A stretch of DNA of 64,000 bases, from contig NZ_CP082292.1 of assembly GCF_019880205.1 (NCBI RefSeq), positions 1,488,001-1,552,000 of the forward strand, given 5' to 3'. Under the pieces are notes generated by a model. That model was given only the letters and a program-made list of their open reading frames with translations. It was not told the origin of the DNA and did no database searches. The translations under genes and the position numbers were made by a program. Below, in pieces: positions 29,280-37,645 of this stretch. Source of the DNA: Pantoea alfalfae. GTDB taxonomy: Bacteria; Pseudomonadota; Gammaproteobacteria; Enterobacterales; Enterobacteriaceae. Within the stretch, counting starts at the first letter, position 1. Each line of letters opens with the position of its first letter.

Positions 29280-30199
29280 GAGAAACACCGGACCACACCG
29301 ACGACCTGAAAATCGTCGGTAAACGCTACTACGGACGCTGGCTGAGTGCGCTGGTGGTGCTGTTATGCGTGGTGGCGATGGCGCATTCGATGATTAACAA
29401 TCCGCGCTTTGAATGGCAGGTGATTGCAGAGAACTTCACTGCGCCCTCTATTCTGCAGGGTGTGTTAATGACGCTGCAACTCACGGCCATCTCGGTGGTG
29501 CTGGGATTCGCTTTTGGCACGGTGCTGGCGCTGATGCGCCTCTCTTCTAACCCGGTGCTGGTGGCGGTGAGCTGGGCTTACACCTGGTTTTTCCGTGGTG
29601 TGCCGATGCTGGTGCAGCTGTTTCTCTGGTACAACATCGCCGCGCTCTATCCCCGCATCGCGCTGTCGATCCCGGGATTAGGCGAACTCTGGAGCGCGCA
29701 GTCTAATGCGCTGGTGAGTCCATTTAGTGCGGCGGTGATCGCGCTGGTGATGCATCAGTCTGCCTATGCTGCAGAAATTGTACGCGCTGGTATCCAGAGC
29801 GTGGGCAATGGACAGATTGAAGCGGCCCGCGCCCTGGGATATCGCCCGGCGCAGATTTTCCGTCACACCGTTTTACCGCAGGCGATGCGCGCCATTATGC
29901 CGCCAGCGGGCAATGAGATTATCGGCCAGCTGAAAACCACCGCAGTGGTGTCGGTGATCTCTCTGCAGGATGTGCTGTTTTCGGCGCAGATTATCTATCA
30001 GCGCACCTATGAAGTGATCCCGCTGCTGCTGGTCGCAACCTTATGGTATCTGCTGATGACCTCCGTGCTCTCTGTCGGCCAGTACTATGTCGAGCGCTAC
30101 TTTGGTCGCGGTGTGACGCGGCGAGAAAAGCGCAGCCTGCTGTCATCGTTACCGCGCTTTTCGCTGCCGAAAACGCAAAGGAGCGTGAGCAATGGCTGA
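29276..30199 (+). CDS. amino-acid ABC transporter permease (YxeN-like)
   Basis: A 307-residue inner-membrane permease of the HisM/GlnP family. It has an N-terminal cytoplasmic extension of about 20 residues, then about five transmembrane helices. The family motifs are 'ILQGVLMTLQLTAISVVLGFAFGTVLALMRLS' near 60-90 and the EAA loop 'EIVRAGIQSVGNGQIEAARALGYRPAQIFRHTVLPQAMRAIMPP' near 163-206. It overlaps the binding-protein gene by 4 bases and the ATPase gene by 8. Confidence 0.92.
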   Translation: MRETPDHTDDLKIVGKRYYGRWLSALVVLLCVVAMAHSMINNPRFEWQVIAENFTAPSILQGVLMTLQLTAISVVLGFAFGTVLALMRLSSNPVLVAVSWAYTWFFRGVPMLVQLFLWYNIAALYPRIALSIPGLGELWSAQSNALVSPFSAAVIALVMHQSAYAAEIVRAGIQSVGNGQIEAARALGYRPAQIFRHTVLPQAMRAIMPPAGNEIIGQLKTTAVVSVISLQDVLFSAQIIYQRTYEVIPLLLVATLWYLLMTSVLSVGQYYVERYFGRGVTRREKRSLLSSLPRFSLPKTQRSVSNG

Positions 30200-30953
30200 A
30201 GCAATCGCGCTACGCAAAGTCACCAAGCGCTTCTCCGGCGTCACCATTCTCGACGAGGTTAATCTCGATATTCCTGCCGGATCGGTGACCGTAATTCTGG
30301 GGCCATCGGGTTCCGGTAAATCCACGCTGCTGCGCTGTATTAATCATCTTGAAAAACTGGATGGCGGCACGATCCGCATCGGCGGCCAGATGGTGGGATA
30401 CCGGCAAAAAGGCCAGGCGCTGCACGAACTCAGCAGCAGTGCCATTGCCCGCCAGCGGGCGGAAATTGGCATGGTGTTTCAGCAGTTCAACCTGTTTCCG
30501 CACCGCACCGTGCTGCAGAACATTACGGATGCACCGATGCGGGTAAAAAAGCAGAGCCGTCATCAGGCCACGACCAAAGCGCTGGCGCTGCTGAAGCAGG
30601 TGGGGCTGTCTGGCCGCGAAGATGAGTGGCCGCAGAACCTCTCTGGTGGTCAGCAGCAGCGTGTGGCCATTGCCCGCGCGCTGGCGATGGATCCCGGCGT
30701 CATGCTGTTTGATGAACCGACCTCGGCACTTGACCCGGAGCTGGTAGGGGAAGTGCTGCAGGTGATTAAGCAACTGGCGCACTCCGGTATCACCATGGTG
30801 GTGGTCACGCATGAGATTGGCTTTGCCCGCGAAGTTGCCGACAACATCGTATTTATGGAGAGCGGCAGAATTGTCGCAGCGGGTCCGACGCAGCAGGTCC
30901 TCGACGATCCGGACAACGGACGTGTCAGAAACTTTATTGCAACGGTGCTTTGA
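30192..30953 (+). CDS. amino-acid ABC transporter ATP-binding protein (YxeO-like)
   Basis: A 253-residue ATPase with Walker A 'LGPSGSGKSTLLRC' near residues 37-50, Q-loop 'MVFQQFNLFPHRT', signature 'LSGGQQQRVAIARALA', Walker B 'VMLFDEPTSALDPE' and 'VVTHEIGFAREVADNIVFM'. It completes a three-part polar amino-acid importer. The gene is followed after 33 bases by the molybdoenzyme gene on the same strand. Confidence 0.94.
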   Translation: MAEAIALRKVTKRFSGVTILDEVNLDIPAGSVTVILGPSGSGKSTLLRCINHLEKLDGGTIRIGGQMVGYRQKGQALHELSSSAIARQRAEIGMVFQQFNLFPHRTVLQNITDAPMRVKKQSRHQATTKALALLKQVGLSGREDEWPQNLSGGQQQRVAIARALAMDPGVMLFDEPTSALDPELVGEVLQVIKQLAHSGITMVVVTHEIGFAREVADNIVFMESGRIVAAGPTQQVLDDPDNGRVRNFIATVL

Positions 30954-30986
30954 GCACCGTTTCTTTTTTGGTAATCAGGAATCAGC

Positions 30987-33272
30987 ATGACCCAGAAACC
31001 GGTAATGCACAGCGCCCACTGGGGCGCTTTTCACGTCCAGCACAGGGACGATCAACTGCTGATTGAGCCGTTCCACCGCGATCCCGATCCCAGCCCGCTA
31101 TTGCAAAACTTCCGTCATGCACTCAATCATCCGGCGCGTGTCGCGCAGCCGATGATACGGCGTGGCTGGCTGGAAAACGGGCCAGGCCCGGATCAGCGTC
31201 GTGGTGCTGATGAGTATGTCGCGGTCAGCTGGGAAGAGGCCAGTCAGCGGGTGGCGCAGGAACTCAAGCGGGTTGGTGAAGCATACGGCCCGGAAGGCAT
31301 CTTTGGCGGATCGTACGGCTGGTCAAGCGCAGGCCGTTTTCATCATGCGCAAAGCCAGGTGCACCGATTTCTGAACACCACGCTGGGCGGTTATGTCCGT
31401 TCGGTCAACAGCTACAGTTCCGGCGCGGCATCTGTCCTGCTGCCACACATTGTCGGTGACATGAACGAGATCGCCCGACGCGGCGTGAGCTGGGAGGAGA
31501 TCGCCGCGCACAGCGAGGTGGTGCTGGCGTTTGGCGGCCTGGCGCTGAAAAATGCGCAGGTGGCCAGCGGCGGCCTGAGCGAACACACCGAGCGCGGTTT
31601 TATGCAGCGAGCGGCACAGCGCGGTACCCGGTTTATCTCAGTGAGCCCGCTGAAAAGCGATCTGCCTGAAGAGGCGCAGGGCGAGTGGCTGGCGCTGCGG
31701 CCCGGCACGGATGCGGCGTTTATGCTGGGTCTGCTGGCGGTGCTGATTGCGGAAGCGTTAACCGACGAGGCGTTTCTGGCGCGCTACTGTGTCGGCTGGC
31801 CGCAGATGGTCGCTTACATTCGCGGTGAAGAGGATGGCGTAGTCCGTGACGCGCACTGGGCGGCCGCGATCTGCGGCGTCAGCAGTGACATCATCAGCCA
31901 GTTTGCACGGCAGTTGCACGGTAAGCGCGTACTGGTGACCGTGGCTCATGCTTTGCAGCGTGCCGAGCATGGCGAACAGCCAGTGTGGCTCGGCCTGGTG
32001 CTGGCGGCGGCGCTCGGACAGCCAGGGCTGCCCGGCGGTGGATATACGTATGCACTGGGCGCGCTGGGCCATTATGGCAAGCATCATAATCTGGTCAGCT
32101 TTCCGGCCCTGCCGCAGGGTAAAAATGGCATTGACCGCTTTATTCCGGTGGCGCGTATCGCCGACATGCTGCTCAATCCCGGCACAAAGTTTGACTATAA
32201 TGGCCGCCAGCTGACCTATCCCCATATTCGTCTGGCTTACTGGGCGGGAGGCAATCCGTTTCACCATCATCAGGATCTGGCGCGGCTGCGTCAGGCTTTC
32301 TGCCAGCTGGATACGCTGATCGTGCATGAAAGCGCCTGGACCGCCACGGCGCGTCATGCGGATATTGTCCTGCCTGCCACCATGACGCTGGAACGTGAGG
32401 ATATCGGCGGTTCGCCGACCGATCGCCATTTAATCGCCATGCAGCCGGTGGCTGCGCCTTACGCCGAAGCCCGGGATGATTATACGATTTTTCGTGACCT
32501 GGCCCGGCGGCTGGGCAGGGAAGTGGCATTCAGCGAAGGTCGTGATGCGCGTGGCTGGTTGCAGCATCTTTACGGCCAGCTGCAGGAAAAACTGGCCGCT
32601 CATCAGGTGCAGACACCCGATTTCAGTCAGTTCTGGCAGGAGGGCGTGCTGGAGCTGCCGCAGTTAAAGGATGGTGGGCGGATGATCAATGCGTTTCGCG
32701 CCGACCCCGACGCCGCGCCACTGCCGACGCCAGGCGGAAAAATTGAGATTTTCTCCGCTACTATCGCCAGCTTTGGCTATGAAAATTGTCCCGGCCATCC
32801 GGTATGGCGTGAACCGCAGCAAAAACCCAGCGCTGACTATCCGTTCTGGCTGATTGCCAATCAGCCCGCGACGCGTCTGCACAGCCAGCTCGATTTTGGT
32901 GATTACAGCCAGCGCAGCAAGCGGGACGGACGCGAAGTCTGTAGCCTGAACCGGGACGATGCGGCAGCACAGGCGATCGCGGATGGCGACATCATCGAAC
33001 TCTTTAACGCGCGCGGCCATGTGCTCGCCAGCGCGCGTCTCACGGATACCATCATGCCTGGCGTAGTTCAGCTGCCAACCGGTGCCTGGTACGATCCGGT
33101 CGAGCCCACTGCCGCCCGTCCGTTATGCCGCCACGGTAATCCCAATGTGCTGACCATGGATATCGGCACGTCGTCGCTGACGCAGGGCTGCAGCGGCCAG
33201 ATTACGGTAGTGCAGGTGCGGAAATTTGCCGGTGAGGTTACGCCGGTTCAGGCTTTCGTTCCCCCGCGCTAA
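30987..33272 (+). CDS. BisC-like molybdopterin S-oxide/N-oxide reductase
   Basis: A 761-residue molybdopterin guanine dinucleotide enzyme of the DMSO reductase family, closest in layout to cytoplasmic biotin-sulfoxide reductase BisC and to TorA. 'GGSYGWSSAGRFHHAQSQVHRFL' (about residues 107-129) holds the serine expected to bind molybdenum, and no N-terminal iron-sulfur cysteine motif is present. Later motifs are 'SVNSYSSGAASVLLPHIVG', 'YWAGGNPFHHHQDLARLRQAF' and 'ESAWTATARHADIVLPATMTLEREDIGG'. No Tat signal is visible, so it should be cytoplasmic. It lies in the importer operon, which suggests it reduces an S-oxide of the imported sulfur compound. This gene has no counterpart in the Bacillus yxe operon. 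Confidence 0.88.
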   Translation: MTQKPVMHSAHWGAFHVQHRDDQLLIEPFHRDPDPSPLLQNFRHALNHPARVAQPMIRRGWLENGPGPDQRRGADEYVAVSWEEASQRVAQELKRVGEAYGPEGIFGGSYGWSSAGRFHHAQSQVHRFLNTTLGGYVRSVNSYSSGAASVLLPHIVGDMNEIARRGVSWEEIAAHSEVVLAFGGLALKNAQVASGGLSEHTERGFMQRAAQRGTRFISVSPLKSDLPEEAQGEWLALRPGTDAAFMLGLLAVLIAEALTDEAFLARYCVGWPQMVAYIRGEEDGVVRDAHWAAAICGVSSDIISQFARQLHGKRVLVTVAHALQRAEHGEQPVWLGLVLAAALGQPGLPGGGYTYALGALGHYGKHHNLVSFPALPQGKNGIDRFIPVARIADMLLNPGTKFDYNGRQLTYPHIRLAYWAGGNPFHHHQDLARLRQAFCQLDTLIVHESAWTATARHADIVLPATMTLEREDIGGSPTDRHLIAMQPVAAPYAEARDDYTIFRDLARRLGREVAFSEGRDARGWLQHLYGQLQEKLAAHQVQTPDFSQFWQEGVLELPQLKDGGRMINAFRADPDAAPLPTPGGKIEIFSATIASFGYENCPGHPVWREPQQKPSADYPFWLIANQPATRLHSQLDFGDYSQRSKRDGREVCSLNRDDAAAQAIADGDIIELFNARGHVLASARLTDTIMPGVVQLPTGAWYDPVEPTAARPLCRHGNPNVLTMDIGTSSLTQGCSGQITVVQVRKFAGEVTPVQAFVPPR

Positions 33273-33276
33273 GCCA

Positions 33277-34581
33277 CTATCGGGTCAGCGCCCCGGTCAG
33301 CCTCTGCAACTCTGCCGTGGAATGCAGCGCAGTGGCAGCAAGCAGTTCTGGCGACGCGTCACCCAGCGCCTGACGAAGCTTACTGCTGACATTCACGCCC
33401 TCCGCCAGCGATTGCTGGCGCGTACGGCGCTGATGCAGCGTTGTGCCATCCGCGAGCGTCAGCGTGACGACGTGAAAGCGCAGCGCGGGATTGATCGCAT
33501 CGGGCGGCGCACTCTCATCCGGTGTCCGTCGCACACGGGCGGCCAGCGGCATAACCTGATGATTGAGATCGCCTTCCGCAAAATCCTGCAGGCGCAAATC
33601 GCCATAAATCAGCATGGCGGCAATCACATATTCCAGGCTGAAGCGCGCTTCAATACCGTTAACCGGCACCCGTATCGAGGCGGCGATGTCACCGCCTGGC
33701 GGGAAGCCGACGGTGATATCAACAATCTGGCTCAGCAGCGCATCCAGCGGTTTACCCGCAGCCAGCCACTGCTGGCGCAGGCTGCGGGCCGCTTCTGCCG
33801 CACTGTGAGTGCCGGCGCAGGTCGGGAAGGGTTTGAATTCCAGTCCCGGCGTGCTGATCCGCCACGGGCTGCCCCAGTTTTCCAGCACTTTCTCCGGCTG
33901 AGCCTGGTCCGCGCTGCTGGCGGCAACAAAGGCTTCAATGACCCCTTGCTGGCGGCCATCGATTCCGGCCAGGGTCAGCTGAGCCGCTGTCACGGCCCGT
34001 TCGGCGGCAAAGCCTGCGTGCAGCGGTTTTACCGCCGAACCAAACTGAGCGCGTAAACCGCTGGCCTGGGTCGCCGCAATACCCAGCAGGGTGGCCGTGG
34101 CATCACTCTTCATCCCCAGCAGACGCGCCAGCGCCCCTGCCGCCGCAAGGGTCCCCAGCGTCGCCGTGTTGTGATAGCCCAGAGCGTAATGTTGCTGGCT
34201 GACCGCCAGCCCCAGACGACCGGCCATCTCTACCCCCGTGACGTAAGCATCCAGAAACGGCACCAGGCTTCTGGGCTGAACCCGTTGCCAGGCGAAAAGT
34301 GCAGGCAGGATCACGACGCTGGGATGACCGCGAAAATCGGCATGAAAGTCGTCGTAGTCCAGCGCATGTCCCGCATAGCCCAGCAGCAGCGCCTGTGAAC
34401 GCACGCTGCCGTCGCTGTAAAGGGTGCGCAGAGCCGGTAAACCGCTATCCGGTACGGTGCCCTGCAGCACCGGCCAGCTCACCGCCAGAAAATCCCGGAT
34501 GCCTTCGCGCGCATGCTCACGTGCCGGAGCATCCGGCTGGCTGTACAGGATCGCATCAGCCAGCGCGGCAGTCAGGCTCAT
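33277..34581 (-). CDS. MmgE/PrpD family protein (YxeQ-like)
   Basis: A 434-residue member of the MmgE/PrpD family, which includes 2-methylcitrate dehydratase. Family features are 'DYDDFHADFRGHPSVVILPALFAW' near 73-96, 'GYHNTATLGTLAAAGALARLLGM' near 133-155, 'FGSAVKPLHAGFAAERAVTAAQLTLAGIDG' near 180-209 and 'KPFPTCAGTHSAAEAARSL' near 247-265. It is the third gene of a leftward unit: the upstream stop and this ATG share one base (TAATG). YxeQ occupies the same place in the Bacillus operon; its reaction there was not established as far as I know. Confidence 0.87.
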   Translation of the reverse strand: MSLTAALADAILYSQPDAPAREHAREGIRDFLAVSWPVLQGTVPDSGLPALRTLYSDGSVRSQALLLGYAGHALDYDDFHADFRGHPSVVILPALFAWQRVQPRSLVPFLDAYVTGVEMAGRLGLAVSQQHYALGYHNTATLGTLAAAGALARLLGMKSDATATLLGIAATQASGLRAQFGSAVKPLHAGFAAERAVTAAQLTLAGIDGRQQGVIEAFVAASSADQAQPEKVLENWGSPWRISTPGLEFKPFPTCAGTHSAAEAARSLRQQWLAAGKPLDALLSQIVDITVGFPPGGDIAASIRVPVNGIEARFSLEYVIAAMLIYGDLRLQDFAEGDLNHQVMPLAARVRRTPDESAPPDAINPALRFHVVTLTLADGTTLHQRRTRQQSLAEGVNVSSKLRQALGDASPELLAATALHSTAELQRLTGALTR

Positions 34582-35732
34582 TATGGCTGCTCCGGAGAAA
34601 GAAGTGCCGCCCGTGCCAGGCCGGCCAGATAGTGCGCCGTTGGCAGCAGCACCTCATCATTGATGCGAAAAGCAGGGTGGTGCAGCGCATAGGGTTCACC
34701 GGTGCCCACCATCATAAAGGCACCGGGCAACTGTTGCTGATAGAAGGCAAAATCTTCACCAATCGGACTCGCCTCGACCACGCGTGCTTCCAGTCCGCTG
34801 TTCTCAGCCTGCTGCAAAGCAAAGTCCGCCCAGTGCGCATTATTTACTACCGAGGGTGGCCCGGCGTGCCAGGTAAAGCTCACCTGCGCATCAAAGGCTG
34901 ACGCGATGCCCGCCACAATTGCCCGGAAGCGCTGCTCAAGACGCTGGCGGGTGGATGATGAAAACGAGCGCACCGTGCCCTCCAGCCAGGCGCTGTCCGG
35001 AATGACGTTCCAGGTGCTGCCGCTGTGGATCTGGGTGACAGAGACCACCGCGTTATCGGCGGACGGGGCATTGCGGCTGATCAGCGTCTGCGCCGCCGAG
35101 ACAATCTGTGCCGCGATGACAATCGGATCGTTGCCCTGATCGGGTCTGGCGGCATGGCTGCCGATACCGGTAATCGCAATTTCAAAACGGTCGACGGCGG
35201 CAGTGAGCGGCCCGGCTCTGGAACCGATGACGCCAGCAGGCAGTGAAGGATCGTTGTGAATACCGAAAATCGCCAGCGCGTCAGTTAATGCGCCGCTGGC
35301 CATCACCTCGGGCGCGCCCTGGCCGGTCTCCTCTGCCGCCTGAAACAGAATCCGCACCCGGCCCGGCAGGTTCGCTTCCTGCTGCTTTAACAGGATCGCC
35401 GCGCCCATTGCCGCGGCGCTGTGAAAATCATGACCGCAGGCGTGCATCACGCCCGGACGCTGCGAGCGATAGCTGACGCCAGACTGCTCTTCAATCGGCA
35501 GCGCGTCGATATCGGCCCGCAGTACAATCAGCGGCCCCGCTGACGCCCCAATCTCCGCCACCAGGCCGGTTTTCAGCGGCAGATCGAGAATACGGATCTG
35601 ATGCTGTTCCAGCTGCTCGCGCAGTCGGTGCGTAGTCTCAAACTCCTGATTCGACAGCTCCGGGAACTGATGCAGTTCGTGACGGAAGGCGATCAGCGGT
35701 TCGCCTAATGTCGAGGGGATAGTGATGCTCAT
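34581..35732 (-). CDS. M20-family amidohydrolase / deacylase (YxeP-like)
   Basis: A 383-residue metal-dependent aminoacylase of the M20D (hippurate hydrolase/IAA-amino-acid hydrolase) type. Metal-site motifs are 'MHACGHDFHSAAAMGAAILL' near 98-117 and 'FQAAEETGQGAPEVM' near 130-144; a lid domain follows, and 'IGEDFAFYQQQLPGAFMMVGTG' lies near 333-354. In the yxe pathway YxeP removes the acetyl group from N-acetylcysteine, and the same role fits here. Coupled to the acetyltransferase gene by a 4-base overlap. Confidence 0.9.
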   Translation of the reverse strand: MSITIPSTLGEPLIAFRHELHQFPELSNQEFETTHRLREQLEQHQIRILDLPLKTGLVAEIGASAGPLIVLRADIDALPIEEQSGVSYRSQRPGVMHACGHDFHSAAAMGAAILLKQQEANLPGRVRILFQAAEETGQGAPEVMASGALTDALAIFGIHNDPSLPAGVIGSRAGPLTAAVDRFEIAITGIGSHAARPDQGNDPIVIAAQIVSAAQTLISRNAPSADNAVVSVTQIHSGSTWNVIPDSAWLEGTVRSFSSSTRQRLEQRFRAIVAGIASAFDAQVSFTWHAGPPSVVNNAHWADFALQQAENSGLEARVVEASPIGEDFAFYQQQLPGAFMMVGTGEPYALHHPAFRINDEVLLPTAHYLAGLARAALLSPEQP

Positions 35733-36274
35733 TGTGGGTTTCCTTGTGCTGCTGTCTGGCGGCTCAGCCAGGCATCGTGTGCCACCGGGTCCAGTACTTT
35801 CTTCATATAGAGGGTGATATGACCCTTGCCGAGGTCGCGGGTATGCATTGGCTGGAAGCCGCGCTTCAGGTACATCGCCTGCAGCCAGGGGTGACGGGTG
35901 GCCGTTCCCAGCGAGACCGCAGGAGCACGCAGCTGACCGATCAGAATCGCCTGTTCGACCCTTTCCAGCACCTGACGACCAAACTGCTGGCCGGGATAGT
36001 CAGGGTGCGCGCCGAACCAGCCAATATGCGGCAGACCAAACGGGCCGGGCAGCGGCCCCCAGGGATAGCGGACGGTCACTGACGAGACCATCTTCTCGTC
36101 AGCATAGAGCGCATACACCCCGTGGCTCTGCAGATGGCGCAGAGCCATAGCGCGGTCTGCGGTAGCGGCATCAAACTTAATGCCCAGCGCTTTCACCGGC
36201 GCATAGGCCGCATGCATCAGCGCCAGATAAACATCTGTTTCATCTTCTCTGACCTGACGAAAATCGAGTTGCAT
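35729..36274 (-). CDS. GNAT N-acetyltransferase (YxeL-like)
   Basis: A 181-residue acetyl-CoA-dependent transferase: 'MQLDFRQVREDETDVYLALMHAAY' at the N-terminus, 'HIGWFGAHPDYPGQQFGRQVLERVEQ' near 83-108 (the acetyl-CoA pyrophosphate loop, reading Q-Q-F-G-R), and 'GTATRHPWLQAMYLKRGFQPM' near 123-143. First gene of the leftward GNAT-M20-MmgE/PrpD unit. By comparison with YxeL it would acetylate the amino group of the imported S-substituted cysteine. This substrate is inferred from the cluster. Confidence 0.85.
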   Translation of the reverse strand: MQLDFRQVREDETDVYLALMHAAYAPVKALGIKFDAATADRAMALRHLQSHGVYALYADEKMVSSVTVRYPWGPLPGPFGLPHIGWFGAHPDYPGQQFGRQVLERVEQAILIGQLRAPAVSLGTATRHPWLQAMYLKRGFQPMHTRDLGKGHITLYMKKVLDPVAHDAWLSRQTAAQGNPQ

Positions 36275-36529
36275 ATTCTTTCCCGGAACACTGCCTGATA
36301 AGCAGTTAATTAATTCAGCCAGAGGGGCAGGTTAACAGTAAAAAGCCGGGTCGCTATATGTGAAAAATAACTATCCTCATGCAGATTTGTGAATAAAGAA
36401 TGGCCGGTTTTCAATTGCTTAAATTGCTGGTTGTCGTAGTATTTAAAAAAGAAATAACGCTGCTCTTTCGTTAATAAATAAATGTAATTAAAGCCTTTTT
36501 GGCCTAATTCTTATAATCAGGATGCCGCT
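36275..36529. promoter_or_regulatory. divergent promoter region of the two yxe-like arms
   Basis: This 255-base AT-rich gap separates the leftward acetyltransferase operon from the rightward dehydrogenase-monooxygenase pair, so it should hold both promoters and any shared operator. No regulator gene lies in the cluster. I cannot name a binding site; TAATTAATT- and AAATAAATG-rich stretches lie on either side. Confidence 0.4.
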
Positions 36530-37600
36530 GTGTTAGCGATTACTTCTCCGCGAGCCTATGCACATGAGGCGGGCCTGCGTGCACGCGTCGGTGAGTTTAT
36601 TAAACCCTACGCCAGCCATATCCGGATATTGACCTCGCCGCACGCGTGGCAGGCGGTTAATCCGGAATTAAGCCAGAGTCTTGAGGCATCGGGCATTCAC
36701 TGGCAGCTGGATTATTTAGCGGGTGAATGTACTGAAGAGGCGATTGCCCGCGTAGAACAGCAAACCGAACAGCAGGGCGCAGAGTTACTGCTGGCGATTG
36801 GCGGTGGACGGGTGCTGGATGCCGCCAAAGCCGCCGCCAGCCAGTTACCGGCACTTACGCTGGTTAACTTTGCTACTCAGGCAGCGACCTGTGCCGCCTG
36901 GTCACCGATTGCCATCATCTATAACGAAGCGGGCGGGCATCTGCGCAGCCAGCCTCTGGGCAAAATGCCGGAACTGTTGCTGGTAGACAGTGAGGTCATT
37001 GCCCGGAGCGACGTGCGCTTTCTGAAAGCGGGCATTGTGGATGCGCTGGCAAAATATTACGAATTCCACCCTTACCAGCGGCATAACCCCAACGATCTGG
37101 CGCTGGATTTAAAGGTGATGACCGCGCGGCAGGCGGCAGATGTGTTTCAGCAATATGGTGAGGCCGCGATAGCCGCCTGCCAGCAGCAGCGGGTCACAAC
37201 CGAACTGGTCAAAGTCATTGATGCCAGTATCGTGCTGGCTGGGCTGGCGAACAGCGTGCGCGACGTGCTGCCGACGCCGGGGCTGGCGCATGCCATCCAT
37301 AATCGTCTGACCCACCAGCCGGAACTCCATCACTGGCTGCACGGCGAAAAAGTGGGCTTCAGTCTGCTGGTGCAGTCGCTGATTGAGCATGGCGGGGAGC
37401 CGGATGCAGAACTGCTGGCGCTGCTGCGCTATTACGGCATGCCACTAAAGCTTCCCGCGTTGCCGGGCAATCGTGACACCGCGCTGCGTCACATCGCACA
37501 GCAGATTACATTTCCCAAAGCCTGCGCAGAACGCCTGCCGTTTACCGTCTCTGCCAGCACGCTGGAACAGGCCCTGCTGGCGACCGACACCCTTCTTTAA
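36530..37600 (+). CDS. iron-containing alcohol dehydrogenase-type oxidoreductase (YbdH/HcxA-like)
   Basis: A 356-residue dehydroquinate synthase/glycerol dehydrogenase-fold enzyme: 'LLLAIGGGRVLDAAKAAA' near 87-104 is the NAD-binding GGG loop, 'NFATQAATCAAWSPIAIIYNEAG' near 112-134, and 'HAIHNRLTHQPELHHWLHGEKVGFSLLVQ' near 254-282 carries the metal histidines. It resembles E. coli YbdH (HcxA), reported to reduce 2-oxo acids. GTG start at 36530 with AGGA 7-8 bases before. Beside the YxeK-like gene, it could reduce the oxaloacetate set free there; this is speculation. Confidence 0.85.
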   Translation: MLAITSPRAYAHEAGLRARVGEFIKPYASHIRILTSPHAWQAVNPELSQSLEASGIHWQLDYLAGECTEEAIARVEQQTEQQGAELLLAIGGGRVLDAAKAAASQLPALTLVNFATQAATCAAWSPIAIIYNEAGGHLRSQPLGKMPELLLVDSEVIARSDVRFLKAGIVDALAKYYEFHPYQRHNPNDLALDLKVMTARQAADVFQQYGEAAIAACQQQRVTTELVKVIDASIVLAGLANSVRDVLPTPGLAHAIHNRLTHQPELHHWLHGEKVGFSLLVQSLIEHGGEPDAELLALLRYYGMPLKLPALPGNRDTALRHIAQQITFPKACAERLPFTVSASTLEQALLATDTLL

Positions 37601-37645
37601 GCGCGCTGCGGCTCGCTTTTTCATCTTTCAGACCAGGAATCGTTT